A stretch of DNA of 64,000 nucleotides from Bog-473 sp963721585 (GCA_963721585.1 CAVRJN010000008.1:1054001-1118000); one strand, 5' to 3'. Counted from the stretch's first letter, positions 42,841 through 51,624 are shown. Program-made: numbers and translations. Notes: generated from the sequence alone by a model not told the origin.

Positions 42841-43256
42841 GTCCCGAGTTCCACCAACTCGAGCCCGTCGAACTCCCAGTAGGCGCGCAGCGACGCGATC
42901 TTGCCTGCACCGTCGGTCCGGTAGGTGTACACGCCGTGGACGATGGCCTGGTGGGTGCCGCCCGCCAGGGTGGTCCGGATGATACCGACGTCAGCCACTT
43001 CGTCCCCGCAGAGATAGGACTCGGTGATCTCGAAGTCGATGGCCTCGCTCGAAGCGATGACGGTGTCATAAAAGGCCGCGATGGCCTCGCGCCCGTGGTG
43101 CCCCTTGCCTTCGGGGTCGAAAGCCGAAGGACCGATGGGGTCCTGCACGAAGGCGTCGCTGGCGAACAGGCTGAGCCAGCCCTCGCGGTCGCCCGCCGTC
43201 ACGGCAGCGCGGGATTTGAGGCCCAGCTCACGTGCATTCAGCGGTGTGTCGGTCAT
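42837..43256 (-). CDS. NTF2-like/SnoaL ketosteroid-isomerase-fold protein
   Basis: A 139-residue protein: RELGLKSRAAVTAGDREGWL at the start, LFASDAFVQDPIGPSAFDPE, GHHGREAIAAFYDTVI, and a C-terminal YRTDGAGKIASLRAYWEF. This is the nuclear-transport-factor-2 fold used by ketosteroid isomerases and related hydratases. In this operon it may act on a steroid- or polyketide-like CoA intermediate. A GGGGGAGGG ribosome site precedes the ATG. It overlaps the DUF35 gene by 4 bp and follows the LLM gene by 12 bp. Confidence 0.85.
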   Translation of the reverse strand: MTDTPLNARELGLKSRAAVTAGDREGWLSLFASDAFVQDPIGPSAFDPEGKGHHGREAIAAFYDTVIASSEAIDFEITESYLCGDEVADVGIIRTTLAGGTHQAIVHGVYTYRTDGAGKIASLRAYWEFDGLELVELGT

Positions 43257-43268
43257 GTCCCTCCCCCT

Positions 43269-44147
43269 TTAGCTTCTGACCTTGGCGATGACGTCATCGG
43301 CGAACCGTGTCAGGTTGTCGACTTTCGTCGTCAACGACTCGATGTCCTGCTCCACGCCGTAGGGCCAGCGGAAACCCACGATGACGTCGGTCACACCGAG
43401 CTCCTCGAGCCGGCGTACCCCATCGGGCGTATAGGCATCGAGCGAGATCACATGGACCTCGAACGGCTTGGTCTCCGTCCCGTGCTCCTTGCGCAGTTCG
43501 GCCAACCGGGCGAGCAGCCCGGGAAGGTCCGCGGGGTCTCCCCCACCGTGCAACCAGCCGTCCCCGTCGATGGCGGCCCGCTTCAGAGCCGCCTCGTGGT
43601 GGCCCCCGATGAGGATCGGCACGGACTGACTGGGGGTCGGGCTCATTTTGATGGACGGCACGTCGAAGATCTCGCCGTGGAACTCGAAGAACCCTCCGGC
43701 CATCAGCCCGCGCATGATGGCGATCTCCTCGTCCATCCGCTTGCCCCGGCGCTCCCACGGCACGCCGCAGATCTCGTAGTCCTCGGGCCACGGGCTCGTG
43801 CCGACGCCGAGCAGGAGCCGGTTGTCGGTCAGCACCGCCGTCGAGCTGACCTGCTTCGTGATGAGCACCGGCTGGCGGATCGGCAGCTTGATCACGAACG
43901 TGACGAAGCGGAGGGTCTCGGTCACGGCCCCCATGGCGGGGATGAGTGAGAACGGCTCCAAGAACGGCTTGTCCTCGAGGAATTCCCTGGTCCCGTCCGG
44001 GTTGAAGGGGTACGTGGTATCGGACACCTCGGGGTAGCAGATGCTGTCGGGCACGACCATGGAGTCGTAGCCCGCCGACTCGGCCGCCTGGGCCAGGGGG
44101 AGGTAGAAGGACGGGTTCGTCATCGACTCGGCATATGAGAAACGCAC
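43269..44147 (-). CDS. LLM-class F420-dependent oxidoreductase
   Basis: A 292-residue luciferase-like monooxygenase-fold protein. It contains AESAGYDSMVVPDSICYPEV, FVTFVIKLPIRQPVLITKQV, LLLGVGTSPWPEDYEICGVP, ERRGKRMDEEIAIMRGL and PILIGGHHEAALKRAAIDGD, all typical of actinobacterial F420 or FMN enzymes. The cofactor cannot be told with certainty, but F420 is likely. The GTG start at 44147 has GGAGGT three bases upstream. It begins the operon continuing with NTF2, DUF35 and thiolase, and is divergent from the FMN oxidase gene. Confidence 0.9.
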   Translation of the reverse strand: MRFSYAESMTNPSFYLPLAQAAESAGYDSMVVPDSICYPEVSDTTYPFNPDGTREFLEDKPFLEPFSLIPAMGAVTETLRFVTFVIKLPIRQPVLITKQVSSTAVLTDNRLLLGVGTSPWPEDYEICGVPWERRGKRMDEEIAIMRGLMAGGFFEFHGEIFDVPSIKMSPTPSQSVPILIGGHHEAALKRAAIDGDGWLHGGGDPADLPGLLARLAELRKEHGTETKPFEVHVISLDAYTPDGVRRLEELGVTDVIVGFRWPYGVEQDIESLTTKVDNLTRFADDVIAKVRS

Positions 44148-44194
44148 TGCACCTCCGGCTGTCCACGCTGGCGGGCGCGCCTACCATGCGGCCC

Positions 44195-45352
44195 GTGCCC
44201 GCTCATCCTGCCAGGACCGATGCGCCCGGGCACAACCCCGTCCGGCCGAGTGGTGCACCGCCCCTGGTCACCGACCTCTCCTTGGAGGACCTCGAGCACG
44301 ACGCCCGACACGCCATCGGCGAAATGGCGTACGCCTACTACGCGGGCGGTGCCGAGGACGAGCGCCTGCTGCAGGGCAACGTGGAGGCCTGGAGCCACTG
44401 GCAGCTCCATCCGCACGTCCTGGCCGGGATCTCGGAGGTCTCCCCCGCCACCACCGTGCTCGGCACCCCCGTCAGCTCACCCGTCGTCATCGCCCCGACG
44501 GCGATTCAGGGGCTGGCCCACGTCGAGGGTGAGGTGGCCACCGCCCGGGGCGCCGCCGCCGTCGGCGCGCTGCTGATCCTGTCCTCCCTCGCCACCTGCC
44601 CGCTCGAGGACGTTGCTCTGGCGGCGCCGGGCGCTGCCCGGTGGATGCAGATCTACATACTGCGGGAGCGGGCGCGCACCGAGGAACTGGTTCAACGTGC
44701 CGCCTCCCACGGCTATGGCGCGCTCGTCCTGACCGTCGATGCACCCATCTCCGGCCTCCGCCTGCGCGAGTGGCGCATCGGCGTGCACCTGCCCGACGAC
44801 CTGGCCCTGCCCAACCTGGCGGGTGACAGCACCGGGAGCGCGCGCGAAGGTGGGTTCATGGCCGTCGTGACGAACGAGTTCGAGCCGGCGCTCACGCCCG
44901 ACGACATCGGGTGGCTGGCCGGACTGAGCGCGCTGCCGGTCGTGGTGAAGGGCGTGCAGCGCGCGGACGACGCCGTGCGTGCTGTGGACGCCGGGGCGGC
45001 GGCCGTCGTTGTCTCCAACCACGGGGCCCGCCAGCTGGCGGACGCCCCGGCCACTGCCGACATTCTCGTAGAGGTCGTCGACGCGGTTGGGGGCCGGGCC
45101 GAGGTCTACGTCGACGGCGGCGTGCGCCGGGCCCCCGACGTCGTCAAGGCGCTCGCGCTCGGAGCACGGGCGACACTGGTCGGGCGCCCATCGCTGTGGG
45201 CGCTGGCCACCGGGGGGGCCGACGGCGTGGCGGGCCTGCTGCGCTGGTACGAGTCCGAGCTGCGGCGCACCATGCACCTCTGCGGCGCGGCCACGGTCGA
45301 CGCGCTGGACCGCAGCCTGGTGCGCCGGACTCCGGGATGGGCCCTGCCGTGA
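44195..45352 (+). CDS. FMN-dependent alpha-hydroxy acid oxidase/dehydrogenase
   Basis: About 385 residues of the lactate-oxidase family. The flavin and active-site motifs are visible: PTAIQGLAHVEGEVATARGA, LVLTVDAPISGLRLREWR, PVVVKGVQRADDAVRAVDAG, the VVVSNHGARQL catalytic His/Arg motif and VYVDGGVRRAPDVVKALALG. It oxidises a 2-hydroxy acid to the keto acid. The GTG at 44195 is favoured because TACCAT lies exactly 7 bases upstream; ATG 44186 lies inside that hexamer. The stop overlaps the FadD gene (GTGA). NHGARQ in place of the usual NHGGRQ is a small change. Confidence 0.9.
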   Translation: MPAHPARTDAPGHNPVRPSGAPPLVTDLSLEDLEHDARHAIGEMAYAYYAGGAEDERLLQGNVEAWSHWQLHPHVLAGISEVSPATTVLGTPVSSPVVIAPTAIQGLAHVEGEVATARGAAAVGALLILSSLATCPLEDVALAAPGAARWMQIYILRERARTEELVQRAASHGYGALVLTVDAPISGLRLREWRIGVHLPDDLALPNLAGDSTGSAREGGFMAVVTNEFEPALTPDDIGWLAGLSALPVVVKGVQRADDAVRAVDAGAAAVVVSNHGARQLADAPATADILVEVVDAVGGRAEVYVDGGVRRAPDVVKALALGARATLVGRPSLWALATGGADGVAGLLRWYESELRRTMHLCGAATVDALDRSLVRRTPGWALP

Positions 45353-47034
45353 CGACCGTCGCCGCCCTCCTGGCTGCCCGTGCCGAGGACGAGCGCACCG
45401 GGGTCATGGACGGCGAGGATCGCTGGACCTGGCGCCAGGCGGTGCGCGAGGGCGCGACGCGAGGCGCCCTGGCCAACTCCCTGTTCGGCTCCGGCAAACC
45501 GCACATCGGAGTACTGCTGCCCAACGGCGCCGAGTATCTCTTCTGGCTCAACGCGGCCGCATTGGCGGGTGCCGCAATGGTGGGGATCAACCCGACGAGG
45601 CGGGGTGAGGCCCTGGCCGCCGACGTGCGGGCCACGGACTGCTCCATGATCGTGACCGACACGGAGGGCGCCGCACTCCTGCAGGGCCTGGACCTCGGGG
45701 TCGACGACGACAAGATCCTGGTCATCGGCACCGACCGCTACGAATCCCTCCTCAGGCAATTCGACAACCGCGACGAGGCCCGTCACCTCGTCGACTCGGC
45801 CGACACCGTCGACGAAGGAGCGCTCCTCCTCCTCATCTTCACCTCCGGCACCACCGGCGTGCCCAAGGCGGTCCGGTGTACCCAGGGTCGCCTGGCTGGC
45901 ATAGCCGAGGTGGCGGCCCCCGGCTACGGGTACACGTCCGAGGACGTCTGCTACTGCCCGATGCCGCTGTTCCACGGCAACGCGCTGATGGCGTTGTGGG
46001 GTCCTTCCCTCATGGTGGGTGCGGCCATCGCCACCCGCCCCCGCTTCAGCGCCTCGGCCTTCATCGACGACGTACACCGCTTCGGCGCCACGAAGTTCAG
46101 CTACGTGGGCAAGGCGATCGCCTACATCCTGGCCACCCCCGAACGTCCTGACGACGCCGAGAACACGCTGAAGAGCGCCTTTGGCACCGAGGCCTCGGTG
46201 CGTGACCGCGACCGTTTCCGCGCTCGCTTCGGCTGCTACCTCATTGAGGGCTACGGCCAGAGCGAGGGCGGTGCGGCGATCAACCCGGTGCTCGGGATGC
46301 CCAAGGGCGCGCTCGGCAAGCCGGTCAACGGCGTCGACCTCGCCGTCATCAGCCCCGACACCGGCGAGGAGTGCCCTCCGGCCGAGTTCGACGGCGAGGG
46401 GCGCCTCCTGAACGCCGGCGCCGCCATCGGCGAGATGGTCAACCGTGGCGGTCGCGGCAGCTTCGAGGGCTACTACCGGCGCCACGACGCCGAGCAAGAG
46501 CGCCTGCGCCGCGGCTGGTACTGGACGGGCGACCTCGGCTACGTGGACGCGGAGGGGTTCTTCTACTTCGCCGGCCGGACGGGAGACTGGCTGCGGGTGG
46601 ACTCTGAGAACTTCTCCGCCGGCCCGGTCGAGTCGATCATCTCGCGCCATCCCGACCTGGCGGTGGCGGCCGTCTACCCCGTCCCCGACAGCGCATCGGG
46701 CGCGGGCGACCAGGTCATGGTGGCGGTCGAGATGGTCCCGGGCACGACGTTCGACCCCGAGGCCTTCGCGACGTGGCTGACTGCCCAGCCCGATCTGGGA
46801 CCCAAGTGGCTCCCCCGGTACGTCCGGGTCTCGCCCTCCCTCCCCCAGACGGCCACCGGGAAGGTGACCAAGGTGGATCTGCGCGCCGAGGCCTGGGCCA
46901 GCGACGACCCGGTGTGGTGGAGACCGCTCGGCAGCTCGGACGTCCGGTTCGCCCTGCTCACCGACGATGATCGAAAAACCCTGGCCACGGGCCTGGCCGA
47001 GAATGGCCGTCCCCCGGTGGGCGGCGGGCCGTGA
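45349..47034 (+). CDS. Acyl-CoA synthetase (FadD/FATP-like)
   Basis: A 561-residue ANL enzyme with LLIFTSGTTGVPKAVRC (P-loop), EGYGQSEGGAAINPV, WYWTGDLGYVDAEGFFYFAG and the C-terminal lysine motif PQTATGKVTKVDL. Domain order resembles very-long-chain or bile-acid type FadD proteins of mycobacteria. It probably activates a large hydrophobic acid for beta-oxidation, in line with the neighbouring thiolase-DUF35 operon. The GTG at 45349 overlaps the stop of the FMN oxidase gene by 4 bp. Substrate is not proved. Confidence 0.9.
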   Translation: MTTVAALLAARAEDERTGVMDGEDRWTWRQAVREGATRGALANSLFGSGKPHIGVLLPNGAEYLFWLNAAALAGAAMVGINPTRRGEALAADVRATDCSMIVTDTEGAALLQGLDLGVDDDKILVIGTDRYESLLRQFDNRDEARHLVDSADTVDEGALLLLIFTSGTTGVPKAVRCTQGRLAGIAEVAAPGYGYTSEDVCYCPMPLFHGNALMALWGPSLMVGAAIATRPRFSASAFIDDVHRFGATKFSYVGKAIAYILATPERPDDAENTLKSAFGTEASVRDRDRFRARFGCYLIEGYGQSEGGAAINPVLGMPKGALGKPVNGVDLAVISPDTGEECPPAEFDGEGRLLNAGAAIGEMVNRGGRGSFEGYYRRHDAEQERLRRGWYWTGDLGYVDAEGFFYFAGRTGDWLRVDSENFSAGPVESIISRHPDLAVAAVYPVPDSASGAGDQVMVAVEMVPGTTFDPEAFATWLTAQPDLGPKWLPRYVRVSPSLPQTATGKVTKVDLRAEAWASDDPVWWRPLGSSDVRFALLTDDDRKTLATGLAENGRPPVGGGP

Positions 47035-47097
47035 CAGACACGGCAACCGTCGACGACTTCGCAGCGCAAGGGTCCATGCCTCCGCTGGATCCGGCAG

Positions 47098-47829
47098 TTA
47101 CTCCGGCGTCACAAGACCGAGGCCGTCAATGACATCGACCACGCCGGTCAGGTCGCCGACGCGGTAGTCGCCCCGCTCGAGCGCCGGCGGGCGGATGCCA
47201 CCCCGCTCCTCTTCGCGCCAGACGTGCACGGCCGTCATGCCGACTCTTCGGGGCCCTCGGACGTCGGGCTCCCAAGAGTCGCCGACGAAGACGATCTCCT
47301 CGACGTCGACACCCAGCGCCGAGACGGTGACGTCGTAGATACCCGGGTGCGGCTTGCGTGATCCGGCGCGGGCCGAGGTGACGCTGACGTCGATCAGTTC
47401 CAGCAGGCCGGCCTGGTCCAGGAACGGATTGAGCTCCCAACCCCAGTTCGAGCAGACACCGATGGCGAGTCCGGCCCCACGGAGGGCGGAGATGGTGGCA
47501 GCCGACTCCGGGTACGCCACCATCGGACGCTGATCGACCTGGCGCAGTGCGTCGACCAGGCCCTCGACGTAGGGATCGGACACACCACAGGACACGGTGA
47601 GATCGCGGAGGCGGGTCCGCACCCAGGCCTCGTAGGCCTCCTCACTGATCGAATGCTCGCCGTGCTCGACGCCGTCGTAGCGGGAGTAATGGTCGTTGAG
47701 GACTGCTTGATTCAGCATGTAGCCGTGGGCTGCGAAGATCGTCAGGTAGCTCGCGGCGTCGTCGGCGGCACCCAGATCGGCGGAGTGTGCGAGGGTGCCA
47801 TAGAAATCGAAGATGACTGCACTGACCAC
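47098..47829 (-). CDS. HAD-family hydrolase, haloacid-dehalogenase-like
   Basis: A 243-residue HAD-IA protein. Motif I is VIFDFYGTLAHSADL with nucleophile D8 and tyrosine two positions later, as in haloacid dehalogenases rather than phosphatases; motif II GVCSNWGWE, motif III lysine in SRKPHPG, motif IV VFVGDSWEPDVRG. The GTG at 47829 fits the family start; an in-frame GTG-type codon at 47874 would add 15 residues. It is convergent with the FadD gene and divergent from signal peptidase I, with 80 bp between starts. Confidence 0.85.
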   Translation of the reverse strand: MVSAVIFDFYGTLAHSADLGAADDAASYLTIFAAHGYMLNQAVLNDHYSRYDGVEHGEHSISEEAYEAWVRTRLRDLTVSCGVSDPYVEGLVDALRQVDQRPMVAYPESAATISALRGAGLAIGVCSNWGWELNPFLDQAGLLELIDVSVTSARAGSRKPHPGIYDVTVSALGVDVEEIVFVGDSWEPDVRGPRRVGMTAVHVWREEERGGIRPPALERGDYRVGDLTGVVDVIDGLGLVTPE

Positions 47830-47909
47830 CGACCCATAGTGCCCCGGGGGCGTGACGGGCCGAAAAGGGTCCACTCCACCGAGGGACCCGGGTCATACTT
47901 TCAGCCGAC

Positions 47910-48539
47910 ATGGAAGGGGACGATCAGGCGGCAGGACGTCCGGCGGCGGAAGCCGGGGGCAAGAATCCGGACGAGGCGCCGTCCGCCCGCTGGATCGTGG
48001 AACTCGTGGGCGTCGTTGTCATGGCGATCCTCGTCGCCGTGCTGCTGCGGACGTTCGTGGTGGCCACCTACTCCATCCCGTCAGGCTCCATGGAGCCGAC
48101 CCTTCAGGTCGGGGACCGCATCGTCGTGGACAAGCTGAGCTACCACCTCCATGGCGTCGACCGGGGCAACATCGTCGTGTTCACCACTCCGCCGGACGAG
48201 GACTGCGCCGGCCCGCCGGTGGCGGACCTCGTCAAGCGCGTGATCGGGCTCCCGGGCGAGACGATTTCCCTCCAGGACGGGAACGTCTACATCGACGGGC
48301 GCCTCCTCCCGGAGCCGTACCTCCCCACGGACGTGCGCACCGACACCTATCCGGGGCCTTCGAACAACGCCTATGCGCTGCACCGCGCATATCGGATACC
48401 CGCCGGGGACGTCTTCGTCATGGGCGACAACCGGCCTGAGTCGTGCGACAGCCGCTACTGGGGGCCGATCCGGGAGTCCACCATCGTCGGCGAAGTCGAC
48501 CTGCGGATCTGGCCCCTGTCCCGCATCGGGTTCTTCTAG
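47910..48539 (+). CDS. lepB: Signal peptidase I
   Basis: A 209-residue type I signal peptidase. After a 27-residue acidic cytoplasmic tail and one membrane helix (VELVGVVVMAILVAVLLRTF) come the catalytic serine S60 in SIPSGSMEPTLQ, the general-base lysine K109 in VKRVIGLPGE, and box E GDNRPESCDSRYWG. It cleaves Sec and Tat signal peptides at the outer face of the membrane. TACTTT lies 8 bases before the ATG. It is not in the usual rplS-rnhB cluster. The last residues RIWPLSRIGFF complete the fold. Confidence 0.96.
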   Translation: MEGDDQAAGRPAAEAGGKNPDEAPSARWIVELVGVVVMAILVAVLLRTFVVATYSIPSGSMEPTLQVGDRIVVDKLSYHLHGVDRGNIVVFTTPPDEDCAGPPVADLVKRVIGLPGETISLQDGNVYIDGRLLPEPYLPTDVRTDTYPGPSNNAYALHRAYRIPAGDVFVMGDNRPESCDSRYWGPIRESTIVGEVDLRIWPLSRIGFF

Positions 48540-48585
48540 CTCTTCGAGACCTTCCGCAGACCCAGCGGCGTTGTATCGCGGCGGA

Positions 48586-49041
48586 TCAGCCTTCTGTCTG
48601 GCGATCTCGACCGACCGGCGAGGGCCCCGTCGCAGCACCAGGATCAGGGCCGGGGGCCCCATCCCCCACGTCCCTCGCCTCGTCGACAACGGCGCTGACC
48701 ATCTCTGTGACCAATCCCTTGACGGTGCCCTGACGCTGCGGCCTCTCCGCGAGCATTGCCCCCCACAAGACCCCCATCAACACGAGGGCCGCGATCCACA
48801 AGAACGAAAAGGCAAATCCGAGTGCGGCAAAGAGGATCGCGAGTGTGAGGACGGCGAGCCGGACCGAGCCTTCGCGCCGGGACGACGGTCTGTTCCGTAG
48901 GACGTCTTGCTGATCCGACGGCACGCCGCTCTGCGTGGTGCCTCGACCTGTGGAGCCGGCCGACTTCTGTGAGGAAGAGCGTGTCCTCTTCACGAATCGG
49001 CCGTTGCTGGCTCGAGGTCGCTTCTCTGGCGTGCGGGGCAT
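48586..49041 (-). CDS. Small two-helix membrane protein with basic N-terminus, function unknown
   Basis: 151 residues from ATG 49041, chosen because TGAGGAG lies 6-12 bases upstream. A basic, Ser/Arg-rich head (RTPEKRPRASNGRFVKRTRS) leads to two close hydrophobic helices (LAVLTLAILFAALGFAFSF and LWIAALVLMGVLWGAMLA), then an amphipathic tail ending in a Pro/Gly-rich stretch. The core FAFSFLWIAALVLMGVLW closely resembles GFAIHLLWIAAAVLLVLW of the 54-residue protein next to it, so the two may share a domain. An upstream GTG at 49104 is possible. No function is known. Confidence 0.7.
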   Translation of the reverse strand: MPRTPEKRPRASNGRFVKRTRSSSQKSAGSTGRGTTQSGVPSDQQDVLRNRPSSRREGSVRLAVLTLAILFAALGFAFSFLWIAALVLMGVLWGAMLAERPQRQGTVKGLVTEMVSAVVDEARDVGDGAPGPDPGAATGPSPVGRDRQTEG

Positions 49042-49113
49042 CCGTGACTCCTCAGTTCTCGCGAGAGCAATCGGCTGGGTCTCCTCCTCGGCGCTCTGTG
49101 ACACCGAAGGGGA

Positions 49114-49278
49114 TCACCAGCGATAGAAGCGATGACTCCCGGCACCCTCACCGCGGCCGATGGCGAATCCCACGACCCAAAGAACCAGCAGGACGGCCGC
49201 GGCGATCCACAAGAGGTGTATGGCAAACCCGGCGCCGAAGATGATCAGGACGAGCAGCAACGCAAGGACGAGCACCAT
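49114..49278 (-). CDS. 54-residue hydrophobic membrane protein (DUF5670/Lmo0937-like)
   Basis: A very short gene from ATG 49278 to the TGA at 49114. The product is almost entirely two transmembrane helices, VLVLALLLVLIIFGAGF and LLWIAAAVLLVLWVVGFAIG, with a C-terminal tail ending SHRFYRW. This matches the small hydrophobic protein family (lmo0937/DUF5670 type) induced under stress in many bacteria, with its GFxxHxLWI core and RWYRW-like end. AAGGAG lies 10 bases before the ATG. It precedes the 151-residue protein that carries a similar core. Confidence 0.8.
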   Translation of the reverse strand: MVLVLALLLVLIIFGAGFAIHLLWIAAAVLLVLWVVGFAIGRGEGAGSHRFYRW

Positions 49279-49357
49279 GAGACAAGACTCCTTTTCGATC
49301 GATTCTTGAAACCCCCGGTATCAGGGGGAGGTGAAGCGTGCGGGGACGAACCCCGAC

Positions 49358-49609
49358 TTAGTAGGTCGAATCGACGCGACGGACAACGTTGCCATGGCCG
49401 TCATCCACGACGGTCTGGCGGCGACGCGTATTCCCAGCGACCATGACGACGATCGACAACACTGCACCGACGGCCCCGACTACCATCAGGACCAATCCAA
49501 CTTTGTTGAGGTTGAAGCCGTGCTGATAGGGCTCTGTGACTGCCCAGTCGAGGATCGCCCCCACTGCAAACGCAACGACACCGACAACAAGTCCTCCAGC
49601 TCCAATCAT
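49358..49609 (-). CDS. Two-helix membrane protein, DUF6458-like
   Basis: An 83-residue protein starting MIGAGGLVVGVVAFAVGAIL, with a second helix KVGLVLMVVGAVGAVLSIVV and a C-terminal basic/polar tail (TRRRQTVVDDGHGNVVRRVD). The arrangement and the short polar link between helices match the actinobacterial DUF6458 family, whose role is unknown. AAAGGGGG lies 5-12 bases before the ATG at 49609. Longer in-frame readings lack such a site. It is the third of three small membrane-protein genes on this strand. Confidence 0.78.
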   Translation of the reverse strand: MIGAGGLVVGVVAFAVGAILDWAVTEPYQHGFNLNKVGLVLMVVGAVGAVLSIVVMVAGNTRRRQTVVDDGHGNVVRRVDSTY

Positions 49610-49988
49610 GCGGCCCCCTTTCAATGTGCTGCAATGGCTGTACCCAAGACCGACGCGAGCAAACACCCTGTACCGACGGAGCGGCAGCGAACAACGACGA
49701 ACCACGTCGTCAGCTCCGACGCGTGGACGTCTGGTCACGATCAGGAATTTGCATCCACTTCACCACGAGCTCGGCATGGGAGATCTCAACTCCAGCAGTT
49801 CACACGCGAGCGAGTGGAACATTGCTCGAGTGGTTCACCGGCTCAATCGGATTCGTTCGTTCGCAGCCATGCAGATGGTCCGCGGTTCGAACCATCCGCC
49901 GTCAGGACGAGACTCGAATGGGCGTCAGGGGCGCAGAGCGGGCAGTATGCCTGCCGTCACCCCACCGATCAAGGAGCGAGAGACGCAC
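49610..49988. other. Gap between DUF6458-like and thioesterase genes
   Basis: No gene is supported here. The stretch is less GC-rich than its neighbours and presumably carries the promoter of the DUF6458-like gene and that of the thioesterase. A perfect 10-bp palindrome GGTTCGAACC lies at 49884-49893; it resembles a tRNA T-arm but no matching stems were found. Confidence 0.5.
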
Positions 49989-50366
49989 ATGCCAGCGCCC
50001 TATGCCGAGAGTCCAGGTCGATGGCAGTTCCTCTCGTCGCAGAACGGGGAGGCGGAAATGTCCTGGAGCCCGACGCCCGACATGGCGAACCCTTTTGGGA
50101 GTGTGCACGGCGGAATCATCGCCACGGTCATCGACGAATCCTGCGGAGCGGCCCTCATGCCGATGATCGAGACTCCTTCCGCACCGACGGTCTCTCTGAG
50201 CGTCGAGTATCTGCATCCCGTCCCGATCGGCGGCACGTACACCGTGGTCAGCGAGATCGTCCGGAAGGGTCGGGCGATGGCGATCGCCGACTCGCGCATC
50301 TTGAACGACGAGGGCACCCTGCTCGTCCGGGGCACCTGCTTCTTCCAGATTCCCCGCCCAAAGTAG
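49989..50366 (+). CDS. PaaI-like hotdog-fold thioesterase
   Basis: A 125-residue hotdog thioesterase. The core helix motif is FGSVHGGIIATVIDESCGAA, with NPFGSVHGG carrying the active-site Asn/His region, followed by PTVSLSVEYLHPVPIGGTYT and GTCFFQIPRPK. It hydrolyses acyl- or aryl-CoA. The ATG at 49989 is preferred because AAGGAG lies 13-18 bases upstream and protein homology begins soon after; an in-frame ATG at 49947 is the alternative. It converges on the DUF3052 gene. Confidence 0.87.
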   Translation: MPAPYAESPGRWQFLSSQNGEAEMSWSPTPDMANPFGSVHGGIIATVIDESCGAALMPMIETPSAPTVSLSVEYLHPVPIGGTYTVVSEIVRKGRAMAIADSRILNDEGTLLVRGTCFFQIPRPK

Positions 50367-50379
50367 AAGAAGGCAGCCT

Positions 50380-50775
50380 CTAGCGCCGCTCGCGGCGCCA
50401 CACCACGCGCAGACCCGTCCAGGTGTCGTCGATGGCGCACACCTTGTTGTCGACCAACCCCAACGGAAGCGCCACCGCGCGCACCGCGTTCTCGTCCATG
50501 GTGGTGGCCCTCCCCGAAGATCGCTTGGGCCAGGCCACCCAGAGACCGCCCTCCGGGAAGATCATGCGACCCAGCGCGTCAATGCGACGTTCGAATTCTC
50601 GCCGACCGGTGAAGAAAGCCACCACCACGTCCGCCTTGCCGCGGGCCTGGCGCTTCACGGTCACCCCCGGCGGCAATCCGACCACCGCACCGGAGGGCTC
50701 ACCGAGGAGCGCCACGGTCGACCCTTCGACAATCCCCAGCTTCTTGGGCAGCGGCGTCCCGCTGTAACCGGCCAT
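50380..50775 (-). CDS. DUF3052 family protein
   Basis: A 131-residue protein: MAGYSGTPLPKKLGIVEGST, VVVAFFTGRREFERRIDALG, MIFPEGGLWVAWPKRSSG, TTMDENAVRAVALPLGLVDN and KVCAIDDTWTGLRVVWRRE. This is the DUF3052 pattern of actinobacteria, a small cytoplasmic protein of unknown role. Its ATG shares one base with the TGA of the upstream methyltransferase gene (TGATG), so the two are translationally coupled. Confidence 0.92.
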   Translation of the reverse strand: MAGYSGTPLPKKLGIVEGSTVALLGEPSGAVVGLPPGVTVKRQARGKADVVVAFFTGRREFERRIDALGRMIFPEGGLWVAWPKRSSGRATTMDENAVRAVALPLGLVDNKVCAIDDTWTGLRVVWRRERR

Positions 50776-51590
50776 CAGTGCTTGACGGCCTCGTAGACCC
50801 GGAAGGCCAGCGGGTACTCGTACTCGCCGCCGTCCACGGAGAACCGTGCGAGATGCGCGTCGAGTGCCGCCTCAGCCGCCCCCAACCGTTCGGAATCCAC
50901 GCCCATGAACCCGAGCAGCGAGCGGTCGGCCACCGCGCTGGCCGGCGCCCGGACCGTGATCTCGTGCGCGCTGCTCTCGACGTCGCCGAACCCCGCGCCG
51001 CCCAAAATGTCGCGGACGTACTCGTCGTCGCCGAGGCTGAACGGTCCCACCGGGCTCTTGCCCGGGGCGGGGAGGCTCGGAGGCGGAAGGAAGGAACGCA
51101 GGGCGGTACCCGTGTGCCACGGGTTCGACTCGACGCCCTGCCAGCAGGCAAAGACGAAGCGACCGCCCGCATGCAGCCCGGCGTGGATGGCGCCGAAGGC
51201 GACGAGCGGCTCATCGAAGAACATGACCCCTAGCTGGCTGACGGCCAGATCGAAGAGCTCCGGACCGAGGCCCCCGGTCTGCACGTCGCCGACGAAGAAG
51301 GACACGTTCGCCGCTCCGGCCTGATTGGCTCGGTCCCCCGCCAGCTCGACCAGCGGTGCGGAGAGGTCGATCCCGACCACCCGCCCCTTCGATCCCACGG
51401 CGCGCCCCAGGGCGATCGTCAGCGCACCTCCCCCGCACCCGATGTCGCAGACCCGCGGGCCCGATAAGGCGCCGGCATCGGCCGCCGCCAACAGATATGG
51501 CGTCAACGCCTCGCTGAGCCTTTCCCTCTTGGGCCATGCCCCAGCCCACTGGTCGTCGTTCCAGCGCTTCGATTCCCTCTCGTTGGCCAC
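50775..51590 (-). CDS. Class I SAM-dependent methyltransferase
   Basis: A 271-residue methyltransferase. Motif I is VCDIGCGGGALTIALG near residue 47, VVGIDLSAPLVELA is motif II, and FDLAVSQLGVMFFDEPL motif IV; AGGRFVFACWQG lies in the sixth strand. It resembles UbiE/arsenite-methyltransferase-like small-molecule enzymes; the substrate is unknown. The GTG start has TACGTT exactly 6 bases upstream, so the message is likely leaderless, and it is divergent from an LLM gene 34 bp away. Confidence 0.92.
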   Translation of the reverse strand: MANERESKRWNDDQWAGAWPKRERLSEALTPYLLAAADAGALSGPRVCDIGCGGGALTIALGRAVGSKGRVVGIDLSAPLVELAGDRANQAGAANVSFFVGDVQTGGLGPELFDLAVSQLGVMFFDEPLVAFGAIHAGLHAGGRFVFACWQGVESNPWHTGTALRSFLPPPSLPAPGKSPVGPFSLGDDEYVRDILGGAGFGDVESSAHEITVRAPASAVADRSLLGFMGVDSERLGAAEAALDAHLARFSVDGGEYEYPLAFRVYEAVKH

Positions 51591-51624
51591 GGCGACAACG
51601 TAATCTCAAGATAGGTTCAGGGCT
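51591..51624. promoter_or_regulatory. Divergent leaderless promoters, methyltransferase and LLM genes
   Basis: TACGTT (51602-51597, minus) is six bases from the methyltransferase GTG, and TAGGTT (51612-51617, plus) seven bases from the LLM GTG. Only nine bases separate the two hexamers, so their polymerase footprints must overlap. Confidence 0.55.

Noticed and set aside
49884..49893. GGTTCGAACC resembling a tRNA T-arm
   Set aside because: No 5-bp T-stem, anticodon stem or acceptor pairing could be formed on either strand.
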